Below are positions 1-5,232 of a stretch of 6,090 nt of DNA, piece after piece. Position 1 is the stretch's first letter; each line of letters opens with the position of its first letter. Under the pieces are notes generated by a model, which searched no databases, was not told the DNA's origin, and worked only from the letters and a program-made list of their open reading frames with translations. Location of the stretch: assembly GCA_047615875.1 (NCBI GenBank), contig JBLHGU010000281.1:1-6090 (forward strand). Reading direction: 5' to 3'. This DNA comes from JBLHGU01 sp047615875 (GTDB lineage: Bacteria; Pseudomonadota; Gammaproteobacteria; Arenicellales; CAJQKF01). The translations under genes and the position numbers were made by a program.

Positions 1-129
1 AACTCCTGGAGAATAGGCCATCGCCAGGTCACGTTGATTTGCCAACGGCTTGGTTGCCACAACCGCAAGCTTACCCGGTGGGTCGAGCTCGTGATAGGCC
101 AGTGAATCTCGTTCCAAGTCTTCTTTCAT
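1..129 (-). CDS. maeB: NADP-dependent malic enzyme, N-terminal fragment (MaeB type)
   Basis: Partial gene: the first 43 codons, from an ATG at 129-127, running off the left edge. Malic enzymes oxidatively decarboxylate malate to pyruvate in the cytoplasm, producing NAD(P)H. The visible N-terminus has the features I know from bacterial MaeB: an acidic start, Y12-H13-E14, P18-G19-K20, then TKPLANQRDLAMAYSPGV at residues 26-43. The family expects TKPL, QRDLALAYSPGVA at this point, and the Tyr of the YSPGV/YTPGV motif (here Tyr39) is the catalytic tyrosine region. Whether the protein also has the C-terminal phosphotransacetylase-like domain of long MaeB proteins cannot be seen. The start lies 9 nt after the mce stop, so it is probably cotranscribed with meaB and mce. 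No strong Shine-Dalgarno is visible before the ATG, and translation may be coupled to mce. Cofactor preference (NADP rather than NAD) is inferred from the family only. Confidence 0.85.
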   Translation of the reverse strand, partial: MKEDLERDSLAYHELDPPGKLAVVATKPLANQRDLAMAYSPGV

Positions 130-138
130 ATTTATTTA

Positions 139-543
139 TTACGCCTGCTCAATTTCGATAAGACAACCATGGAAATCTTTCGGGTGTAAGAAAAGCACCG
201 GCTTGCCATGTGCGCCAGCACGCGGCTCACCGTCACCCAACACTCGAGCACCCTCAGATACCAAATGATCTCTGGCCTTTTCTATGTCATCGACCTCGAA
301 ACACATATGGTGGACGCCACCTGACGGGTTTTTTTTCAAAAAACCACTGATCGGCGAATTATCTCCAAGAGGGTACAAAAGCTCAAGTTTGGAGTTTGGC
401 AATTCGACAAATACCGTGGTTACACCATGTTCCGGTAAGTCCACAGGGGCAGAAACACTTGCACCTAGAGTATCTTTATATGTGGTTGTTGCAGCAGACA
501 AATTTGGCACCGCAATGGCTACATGATTGAGTTTTCCGATCAA
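139..543 (-). CDS. mce: Methylmalonyl-CoA epimerase (VOC superfamily)
   Basis: 134 aa, the normal size for this single-module-pair VOC enzyme. It interconverts (S)- and (R)-methylmalonyl-CoA so that the B12-dependent mutase can form succinyl-CoA in propionyl-CoA catabolism. The metal-binding positions of the family are visible: His7 in NHVAIAV, Glu54 in SKLELLYPLG, His79 in GGVHHMCFEVDDI, and Glu130 in GCLIEIEQA. The phrase GVHHMCFEVDDIEKA is characteristic of the epimerase. The start is a TTG at 543-541. It is preceded with 6 nt spacing by AGAGGT (550-555), which overlaps the meaB stop codon, and no better start exists. A perfect 10-bp palindrome ATCAATTGAT (539-548) spans the start codon. 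The gene sits 10 nt after meaB and 9 nt before the malic enzyme, so it is the middle gene of a tight operon. A glyoxalase of another specificity is possible in principle, but the motifs and the meaB neighbour argue strongly for the epimerase. Confidence 0.92.
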   Translation of the reverse strand: MIGKLNHVAIAVPNLSAATTTYKDTLGASVSAPVDLPEHGVTTVFVELPNSKLELLYPLGDNSPISGFLKKNPSGGVHHMCFEVDDIEKARDHLVSEGARVLGDGEPRAGAHGKPVLFLHPKDFHGCLIEIEQA

Positions 544-549
544 TTGATT

Positions 550-555
550 ACCTCT
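550..555 (-). promoter_or_regulatory. Ribosome binding site of mce, overlapping the meaB stop
   Basis: On the minus strand AGAGGT lies 6 nt before the TTG start of mce and shares its first two bases with the TAG stop codon of meaB. It supports the TTG start and suggests translational coupling between the two genes. Confidence 0.6.
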
Positions 556-1531
556 AAAAACGGAGAATTTTTTTAACTAGTTGTGCAGCTGCAGTAGTCG
601 GCACCAAAATGCCGTCATCTACCAGCTGGCGTGAATGATTCAGTAGTTGTTGCAGGTTGGGATCATTTTCAAGAACATCCAGGAGCCCAGCATTAATTTC
701 ATCAATAAACCACTGCTGACGTTGTTGACGACGCTGAGAGTCCAGTGAACCGGTGGCATCAAGCGCTTTGAAGAACTGCCTTATGTTATCCCATACCTGG
801 TCAACGCTGGTAGCATTCAAGGCAGAACAACTCACTACCGGAACTTTCCACTGCTCGCGACGAGCTTTCATTAGCCGCATCGCGTGAGTGAATTCTGCGA
901 CATCTTTTTCAGCAAGATCTTTTTGCGCCCCGTCGGCCTTATTAATTACTACCAGATCGGCAAGTTCCATAATGCCTCTTTTAATACCCTGCAATTCGTC
1001 CCCACCACCGGGCAACAGCAATAGGAGGAACATATCCGTCATATTTGCCACCAGTGTTTCAGATTGGCCGACACCAACAGTCTCAATAAATATTACATCG
1101 AATCCTGCCGCTTCCAGAATCAGGGCTGACTCTCGGGTGCGACGGGCCACACCACCCAGGGATCCGGAGGACGGTGATGGTCTGATATAGGCTTCGGCTC
1201 GCCGCGACAACAACTCCATACGAGTTTTATCACCGAGAATCGAGCCACCTGTAAGACTTGAGCTAGGATCTATCGAGAGCACCGCCACTTTCATTCCCTG
1301 CTGAATTACAAGGTTACCCAGGGCCTCAATGAAAGTTGATTTACCCACTCCTGGCACGCCGGTAACACCGATACGAAAACACGCTTTGTCGTTGCAAACG
1401 ATGCGTTCCAACAGATCTGCAGCAATCTCCCGATGTTCTTTTAATCTCGACTCAACCAGTGTTATGGAACGCGCAATGGCCCGCTTATCTCCGCTGAATA
1501 TACCATTGACAAGCTTTTCTACGTCGTACAA
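554..1531 (-). CDS. meaB: Methylmalonyl-CoA mutase-associated GTPase MeaB (ArgK/YgfD family, G3E)
   Basis: 325 aa, matching the usual length of about 330. MeaB is a cytoplasmic SIMIBI-class GTPase that gates adenosylcobalamin loading and protects methylmalonyl-CoA mutase from inactivation. Visible motifs are the P-loop GVPGVGKST (residues 58-66), SIDPSS (86-91), the SILGDKTRM segment (97-105), the SSGSLGGVA segment (121-129), the Walker B/G3 region FIETVGVGQSE (148-158), and the G4 motif NKAD (197-200). The C-terminus (about 260-325) is the helical dimerisation part. The start is a TTG at 1531-1529. An in-frame stop lies only four codons upstream, and AAGAG (1538-1542) sits 6 nt before it, so no ATG alternative fits. 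It is followed after 10 nt by mce, the expected functional partner; the mutase itself is not in the window. Older annotations as a lysine/arginine transport ATPase or 'ArgK kinase' should be disregarded. An 86-nt gap separates it from the upstream HD gene, so it may have its own promoter, but I found no convincing one. Confidence 0.95.
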   Translation of the reverse strand: MYDVEKLVNGIFSGDKRAIARSITLVESRLKEHREIAADLLERIVCNDKACFRIGVTGVPGVGKSTFIEALGNLVIQQGMKVAVLSIDPSSSLTGGSILGDKTRMELLSRRAEAYIRPSPSSGSLGGVARRTRESALILEAAGFDVIFIETVGVGQSETLVANMTDMFLLLLLPGGGDELQGIKRGIMELADLVVINKADGAQKDLAEKDVAEFTHAMRLMKARREQWKVPVVSCSALNATSVDQVWDNIRQFFKALDATGSLDSQRRQQRQQWFIDEINAGLLDVLENDPNLQQLLNHSRQLVDDGILVPTTAAAQLVKKILRF

Positions 1532-1617
1532 TTGGGGCTCTTAGATTTAGGGTGTTACTAAATTCACAGCGCGTATTAGAAACCCTGCAAAAAATTAGAA
1601 TAACTTTAAAGAAAGGA

Positions 1618-2247
1618 TCAGGTCTGAGAAACTAGTCGATTCAAACGACTCTGAATATTCTGACGCGCCTGGGATTCATAAAGCTTGTAAAAAAAGTGAG
1701 TACTGTAAATTCTTTCGCGCTGCAGTAGATATTTCAAAAATCCAATATGGGAGACGCTAAATTCTTCATCGGATAGATGGGTCATCTCAGCTCGCACTTT
1801 ATCACTATCGGCATTAAATTCCTCCCAGGGCAGACCAAAACTCGACAGATCGATATCGACAGTATATTGCTCATCCTGACGTCGTGGCGCTCGGTTATGG
1901 CAGGTGGACATAATCAGGCGCACCACTTGATCGCGAATTGCATCTGGCAAATCATTTTCAGAAATAGTTTTAAACCACTGCGCACTATTAAACTCATTTT
2001 CAGGATCGCCAATTTCGTAAATTGCATCGTGAAACCAGATTGCAAGCTCTATAGCAATTCGTCCATCAAACTCAGTCGGGATCAGGTCCAACTGACTTAG
2101 ACAATGACTGATATGTTTAGCGGTATGATACTGACGATGAGACTCTCGATAGTGATTGTCCAAAGCATCGAAGATACGTTGGATTTCATTATCGTTACGA
2201 CTTGATCCCGCGTCTGTCCATAACGCTGAGAAACGCTCCTCTTTCAT
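1618..2247 (-). CDS. Predicted metal-dependent HD-superfamily phosphohydrolase (COG4339-like)
   Basis: 209 aa from the chosen ATG at 2247-2245. The HD-fold signature is clear: YHTAKH (residues 40-45), the eponymous His73-Asp74 in AIWFHDAIYE, a downstream STCHN with His117, and Asp131/Asp133 in VDIDLSSFG. Together these would form the metal site. The NE-x2-SA element (Asn84, Glu85, Ser88, Ala89) and the start ERFSALWTDAG are typical of the uncharacterised COG4339 family. Substrate and physiological role are unknown; HD proteins commonly hydrolyse nucleotides or phosphomonoesters. A GTG 14 codons upstream (2289) would give 223 aa and overlap the preceding gene by 17 nt. I prefer the ATG because family members start shortly before the LW motif; neither start has a strong Shine-Dalgarno. 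It lies 25 nt after the cyclic-nucleotide-binding gene and is probably cotranscribed with it. Some databases label this family an NMDA-receptor subunit, which is an annotation artefact. Confidence 0.8.
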   Translation of the reverse strand: MKEERFSALWTDAGSSRNDNEIQRIFDALDNHYRESHRQYHTAKHISHCLSQLDLIPTEFDGRIAIELAIWFHDAIYEIGDPENEFNSAQWFKTISENDLPDAIRDQVVRLIMSTCHNRAPRRQDEQYTVDIDLSSFGLPWEEFNADSDKVRAEMTHLSDEEFSVSHIGFLKYLLQRERIYSTHFFYKLYESQARQNIQSRLNRLVSQT

Positions 2248-2272
2248 AAAATTATTTTCGCGACTCCGATAA

Positions 2273-2725
2273 TCAATGTGTGGTCGCACTTACTTGTTCA
2301 ATGGTTCGAGTAGATAAGGCTAATTTATCACTTAATTGCTTCATTACACTTAATGCGACGGTAGCATTCTCTGTGATTAGCTTGAGAAAGGCATCATTAG
2401 AAATTCTAAGTATCAAAAGTTCGCCTTTTGCCCGTAAAGTCGCGGAACGTGGCGCATTACTTAAAACTGCCATCTCACCAACCAGTTCGAATTTACCTTT
2501 GGTAAATAAAACCACATCGTCGCCGCCAATGGAACCAACAATTTCCACCTCACCCGACAAAATAACGTACACACAATCCGAAGGATCGTTAATTCGACAT
2601 AATAATTCCCCACCAGCATAAGTGACCGCGTCACTGGTAAATGCCAATAGTTTTAATCTGGCAGCATCCAGTTTGTTGAACATTGGAACCTGCTGCAGAC
2701 GTTCTGCCTCTTGAAACACATCCAT
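2273..2725 (-). CDS. Stand-alone cyclic nucleotide-binding domain protein
   Basis: 150 aa, essentially one CNB (cAMP/cGMP-binding) beta-roll. An N-terminal helix with VPMFNKLDAARLKLLA (13-28) leads into GGELLCRINDPSDCVYVILSGEVEIV (38-63). Then comes the phosphate-binding cassette ELVGEMAVLSNAPRSATLRA (80-99), in which Glu84 and Arg93 occupy the positions that contact the ribose and the cyclic phosphate in CRP and PKA. Helices follow (about 109-145). There is no room for a helix-turn-helix, so this is not a CRP/FNR-type transcription factor, and no transmembrane segment or other effector is present. It may act by protein interaction, or the cassette may have a structural role only. The start is the ATG at 2725-2723, with AAGAG directly adjacent, which is too close to be an ideal ribosome site. 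The HD phosphohydrolase gene follows after 25 nt. mobA lies 122 nt upstream, so it need not share a transcript with mobA. Confidence 0.85.
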   Translation of the reverse strand: MDVFQEAERLQQVPMFNKLDAARLKLLAFTSDAVTYAGGELLCRINDPSDCVYVILSGEVEIVGSIGGDDVVLFTKGKFELVGEMAVLSNAPRSATLRAKGELLILRISNDAFLKLITENATVALSVMKQLSDKLALSTRTIEQVSATTH

Positions 2726-2847
2726 CTCTTATACCCAACGATGCTCTTTTGGCTAAATTTTGGTTTTAGGCAGGTAACTCTGGAACAATTCAGCAAATTT
2801 TTCAACATCTTTCTAGAAAAAGTCTCAAGATATCAAGAAAAAGCGAG

Positions 2848-3447
2848 CTAATCGACCTGTGAATTCTCGATTCTGTCAAAATCCTCTGGGCGATTCAAAT
2901 TTATAAACGCAGATGGGTGGTCACTGTAATCGATCGTAGCAAATCGGCAGTGCTGATAAAACCGGTCAATTTTACGCTCTCCACTTTCAAGGTAGGCGGA
3001 CAATCTGTTTACAATTGAGCAACGTAGAAGAGAAAATGTGGGTTGCAACCTCTCCCCATCGTGAACACATGCAATATCCAGCTCACCGAGATTCAAATTT
3101 GAAAATCGATCGACCAAATCAATAGGTAGTTGCGGTGCATCACAGGGCACACAAACCAGGAACTCAGTAGAGCAATGTTGCATGGCCGCCAGCATTCCTG
3201 ACAACGGGCCGTCATAATTCTGATTTTGATCCGCCACAACGGTATAGCCTAATTGAGAATATTCATGCAAATTGCGATTGGCATTGATGACGAGTTCGGC
3301 CACCTGGGGTTTAATTCGAGAGATTACATGATCAACCAGCGACCGTCCCTGGAGCAAAGCAAGCCCTTTGTCCTGACCACCCAGTCGTCTGCCCTGACCA
3401 CCACACAGGATTACAGCAGTGCAATTTCTATTAAATTCTGAGTACAA
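2848..3447 (-). CDS. mobA: Molybdenum cofactor guanylyltransferase MobA
   Basis: 199 aa from the TTG start at 3447-3445, near the 194 aa of E. coli MobA. It transfers GMP from GTP to Mo-molybdopterin, giving the (bis-)MGD cofactor of DMSO-reductase-family enzymes, in the cytoplasm. Motifs in order: the nucleotide-binding loop LCGGQGRRLGGQDKG (14-28, with Lys27), VINANRN (53-59), YDGPLSGMLAAM (78-89), the metal-binding aspartate in PCDAP (Asp103), the RLQPTFSLLR segment (133-142), and the NLNRPEDF tail (183-190). The start is chosen because GGAGG at 3457-3461 lies 9 nt before this TTG. A further in-frame TTG at 3474 (208 aa) would place the same GGAGG inside the gene, and a GTG at 3456 abuts it. 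The gene is divergent from bamC and stands alone; no mobB or moa gene is seen. Its presence implies a molybdoenzyme elsewhere in the genome. Confidence 0.93.
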   Translation of the reverse strand: MYSEFNRNCTAVILCGGQGRRLGGQDKGLALLQGRSLVDHVISRIKPQVAELVINANRNLHEYSQLGYTVVADQNQNYDGPLSGMLAAMQHCSTEFLVCVPCDAPQLPIDLVDRFSNLNLGELDIACVHDGERLQPTFSLLRCSIVNRLSAYLESGERKIDRFYQHCRFATIDYSDHPSAFINLNRPEDFDRIENSQVD

Positions 3448-3456
3448 ATTTATCAC

Positions 3457-3461
3457 CCTCC
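3457..3461 (-). promoter_or_regulatory. Shine-Dalgarno of mobA, decides the start
   Basis: GGAGG on the minus strand, 9 nt before the TTG at 3447. It is the strongest ribosome site on the minus strand of this window and argues for the shorter MobA start over the TTG at 3474. Confidence 0.65.
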
Positions 3462-3513
3462 GAAGGGAATGCAAATGGATTTAAATTCAGGGTGAATTAT
3501 TCGCCGTATACCT

Positions 3514-3519
3514 TATAAT
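3514..3519 (+). promoter_or_regulatory. Candidate -10 box of the bamC promoter
   Basis: A perfect TATAAT is followed by ACGCC, a moderately GC-rich discriminator-like stretch. No good -35 hexamer is found 16-18 bp upstream (GGTGAA region at 3491-3496), so the promoter, if real, is weak at -35 or activator dependent. A start point near 3526 would give bamC a leader of about 110 nt. On the other strand the same bases read TATTAT, so a mobA promoter could overlap here, but it also lacks a -35. Confidence 0.4.
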
Positions 3520-3544
3520 ACGCCATCTTTTTTTGCTGGACAGC

Positions 3545-3563
3545 TTTTAAGTCTGCCTTAAGA
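3545..3563 (+). other. Small hairpin in the bamC leader
   Basis: TTTTAAG (3545-3551) pairs with CTTAAGA (3557-3563) around a 5-nt loop, with one G-U wobble. It lies in the predicted leader downstream of the TATAAT box. The stem is AT-rich and probably weak, and its function is unknown. Confidence 0.25.
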
Positions 3564-3606
3564 CAGTCAAACTATTATTGTCATCAACGCTACTCCAATG
3601 ATAGTA

Positions 3607-3620
3607 GGTTGAAATCAACC
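3607..3620 (+). promoter_or_regulatory. Perfect palindrome upstream of bamC
   Basis: GGTTGA-AA-TCAACC is a perfect 14-bp inverted repeat ending 14 nt before the bamC ATG. As RNA it would form a 5-bp stem with an AAAU loop next to the only Shine-Dalgarno-like bases (CGGA, 3620-3623). As DNA it resembles a small dimeric operator. Either role is inference. Confidence 0.35.
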
Positions 3621-3634
3621 GGACCGATATTTCC

Positions 3635-4741
3635 ATGAGCAAACACACATTCCGCTTTTCAAGTATTTCGGTACTCCTAGTCAGTGGCTTTCTTGCTGGT
3701 TGTAGTACGCTTGTCGATGAATCAGATCCATCCTATCAAAAAGCTCGACAACTGGAACAACTGGAACTCCCCCCAGATCTTACTTCGTCAACTCGCTCAA
3801 CTCGTCTACCGGGCATTGTGGCCCAGGAAGCGAGCGCTGAAGATTTACAGGGTTTTGAAAAATTCAAGAAGTTTGAACAATTTGACGAATTTGCCCAGTA
3901 TCAAGAATGGAAAGCCCAACGTTCTGATGACGAACGGCTGGACTTTGAGGCTTATCAGCTTGCCAAACGCGCCAATGAGCGAAGCGGTCAATCAGGTGCA
4001 GGTGTAAAAATTGAAGAGAACTTTAGCGGCTCTACTGACATTCGGATCAAAGCGGCCTCAGATCCGAGTTTTAACTACGTAACAACAGCATTGGGATCTT
4101 TGGAAGTTTTCGTTTTATCCAATGAGCCGGATAAATATAAAATTATTGCAGAAATACCAGAACTTAAAACTAAAAAGATTTCACTTCCTTCCGCGAAGAA
4201 ATTTACTATCCAGATCTTTCGGGATAAAAACGATTCAATAGTATCTCTAATAAACCACAGGGGAAAACCAGTAGAAACGGCCGCTGGAAAAGCATTCCAA
4301 ATAAAACTAGCCAATCAGTTGCGCGAGGTAAAACTTCGCTCTGAACTCGCAAACCAGGTTGAAAGTGCTGCCACTCTTGCTGGAGAGCTACGCAATGACG
4401 AAAACGGCCATTTGCTACTGGATTTGGAAATCGATCAGGATGATCTGTTTCAACAAATCGACTATCTGCTTGATCAGATCGGATTTACTGTAGTTGAAAA
4501 GAATGCCGACGACAGCACTTTTAAGGTGCGCTTCAGCACTGAAAAACTTGTTGAACTGAAAAAGACTGGGCTATCTAAGCTAGCATTCTGGAAGAAAGCC
4601 GAGGCGGAGGAAAGTACCGGGAGTTACGTTATTAGCATCGAGCCACTGGCTGGAGGTAGCAGAGTTCGGGTTACTGATGCCAACAATAAAACCGGTGCTG
4701 TTGGCGACGACATTATCGAAATAATCCGGGAAAAGTTATAG
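3635..4741 (+). CDS. bamC: Outer membrane assembly lipoprotein BamC-like (NlpB/DapX family)
   Basis: 368 aa, slightly longer than E. coli BamC (344). The signal peptide (1-22) ends in the lipobox LAGC with lipidated Cys23; Ser24 at +2 predicts outer-membrane sorting by Lol. A proline-containing segment, LEQLELPPDLTSSTR (40-54), resembles the conserved extended N-terminal part of BamC that docks on BamD. Next come a charged aromatic stretch (74-93, an aromatic every third residue), a first helix-grip-like domain (about 125-235), and a second (about 258-368). The second domain contains QIDYLLDQIGFTV, a GLSKLAFWKK insert (312-321), SYVISIEPLAGGSRVRVTDA, and a final helix, as in BamC C-terminal domains. 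BamC is an accessory of the BAM complex that folds outer-membrane proteins. No dapA precedes it, unlike in many gammaproteobacteria. The Shine-Dalgarno is poor (CGGA, 11 nt away). The first domain lacks the tryptophans I associate with BamC, so assignment is at family level. Confidence 0.75.
   Translation: MSKHTFRFSSISVLLVSGFLAGCSTLVDESDPSYQKARQLEQLELPPDLTSSTRSTRLPGIVAQEASAEDLQGFEKFKKFEQFDEFAQYQEWKAQRSDDERLDFEAYQLAKRANERSGQSGAGVKIEENFSGSTDIRIKAASDPSFNYVTTALGSLEVFVLSNEPDKYKIIAEIPELKTKKISLPSAKKFTIQIFRDKNDSIVSLINHRGKPVETAAGKAFQIKLANQLREVKLRSELANQVESAATLAGELRNDENGHLLLDLEIDQDDLFQQIDYLLDQIGFTVVEKNADDSTFKVRFSTEKLVELKKTGLSKLAFWKKAEAEESTGSYVISIEPLAGGSRVRVTDANNKTGAVGDDIIEIIREKL
3854..3913 (+). repeat. 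Period-3 aromatic motif in the BamC-like protein
   Basis: This stretch encodes residues 74-93. Aromatics stand at 74, 77, 80, 83, 86 (all Phe), 89 (Tyr) and 92 (Trp), separated by pairs of mainly charged or polar residues, and the run ends in YQEWK. The same design occurs in the convergent lipoprotein at 4963-5022. Confidence 0.8.
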
Positions 4742-4815
4742 TCGATAAAACGCATATCATCGTAGAAATGTTACGCGTCAACCCACGATAAAAAAATAAC
4801 AGCGAAATACAGTTA

Positions 4816-4837
4816 GCAAATTAGCTGACTTATTTGC
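4816..4837. other. Hairpin 1 between the convergent lipoprotein genes
   Basis: GCAAATTAG (4816-4824) and CTTATTTGC (4829-4837) are complementary except for one T-T mismatch, around a CTGA loop. It lies directly beside the stronger hairpin at 4839-4883, in the 173-nt space between two 3' ends. Confidence 0.4.
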
Positions 4838-4838
4838 A

Positions 4839-4883
4839 GGGTAAATCGGGATGAGTTTGACTACCCATCCCGATAAATTACCC
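4839..4883. terminator. Bidirectional hairpin, likely terminator or 3'-end stabiliser
   Basis: ATCGGGATG (4845-4853) pairs perfectly with CATCCCGAT (4866-4874) around a 12-nt loop. After a 3-nt bulge the stem is extended by GGGTAA (4839-4844) with TTACCC (4878-4883). It lies between the convergent ends of bamC and the small lipoprotein gene, where a shared terminator is expected. Neither strand has a proper T-tract after the stem, so a classical intrinsic terminator is not proven; Rho-dependent termination with a protective stem is equally possible. Confidence 0.55.
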
Positions 4884-4914
4884 CGACAAAAATCAGTGCA
4901 CAGACAACCTGACC

Positions 4915-5232
4915 TCAACTCTGAGAAGTAGCTTCCTGCCCAACTGCATCAGGATTATTCTTTTTCCACTCCTGATATTCCTGAAATTCCTTCCATTTTT
5001 TCCAATCTAAATACTCCTGATACTCAGGATCTGTTGGGGAAGGAGCACCCGCTGTCGATCGACTTTTCTTGGAACGACCGAACAGGTTTATTTTATGTGA
5101 CTTGCCGTAGTGTTTTTTGCCTGACTTACCATAGGCAGGGTCTGCGACAACGGCACCGGAACTTGAACACCCTGCCATACCAAAGGAAATGATTATGGCC
5201 GAGCATATTACAATTGGGAAAAACTTTTTCAT
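4915..5232 (-). CDS. Small outer-membrane-type lipoprotein with period-3 aromatic tail
   Basis: 105 aa from the ATG at 5232-5230; I do not recognise a named family. The N-terminus MKKFFPIVICSAIIISFGMAGC is a textbook lipoprotein signal peptide with lipobox MAGC (Cys22) followed by SSSG, so it should be lipidated and sorted to the outer membrane. Next come a short basic, Tyr/Gly/Lys-rich stretch with two YGKS units (about 34-46) and a basic linker (KINLFGRSKKSRS). The tail carries aromatics at 71, 74, 77, 80, 83, 86 and 89 (Y, Y, W, W, F, Y, W), ending in YQEWKKNNPD. This tail closely resembles residues 74-93 of the BamC-like neighbour. An in-frame ATG at 5307 would give 130 aa with a signal peptide of 46 residues; it has a GGAA ribosome-like site 6 nt upstream, whereas the ATG at 5232 has none obvious. 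I prefer 5232 because the resulting signal peptide is canonical. The gene converges on bamC and is divergent from the porin gene. Function unknown. Confidence 0.7.
   Translation of the reverse strand: MKKFFPIVICSAIIISFGMAGCSSSGAVVADPAYGKSGKKHYGKSHKINLFGRSKKSRSTAGAPSPTDPEYQEYLDWKKWKEFQEYQEWKKNNPDAVGQEATSQS
4963..5022 (-). repeat. Period-3 aromatic motif in the small lipoprotein
   Basis: This stretch encodes Y-x2-Y-x2-W-x2-W-x2-F-x2-Y-x2-W-K, seven aromatics each exactly three residues apart with mostly Gln/Glu/Lys between them. It matches the layout and the YQEWK ending of the motif in the BamC-like protein at 3854-3913. Confidence 0.8.

Noticed and set aside
327..345. Hairpin GGTTTTTT...AAAAAACC as a terminator
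   Set aside because: It lies inside the mce coding region, encodes a conserved protein segment, and an A/T-only stem would be too weak.
284..526. Plus-strand open frame inside mce
   Set aside because: Antisense to a confidently identified epimerase, with no ribosome site or family resemblance.
888..1190. 100-codon open frame on the plus strand inside meaB
   Set aside because: meaB is well supported over this whole span; the antisense frame has a low-complexity Ser/Arg/Pro composition and no recognisable motif.
1777..2621. Plus-strand open frames inside the HD and cyclic-nucleotide-binding genes
   Set aside because: They are antisense to genes with clear domain motifs and show no motifs of their own.
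2273..2725. CRP/FNR-type transcription factor
   Set aside because: The protein ends after the cyclic-nucleotide-binding domain and its helices; there is no helix-turn-helix, so DNA binding is not supported.
2810..2819. TTTCTAGAAA palindrome between mobA and the cyclic-nucleotide-binding gene
   Set aside because: A 10-bp AT-rich palindrome is expected by chance in such sequence, and no promoter element is properly spaced from it.
4075..4314. Minus-strand open frame inside bamC
   Set aside because: It falls in the middle of a continuous lipoprotein reading frame and has no independent support.
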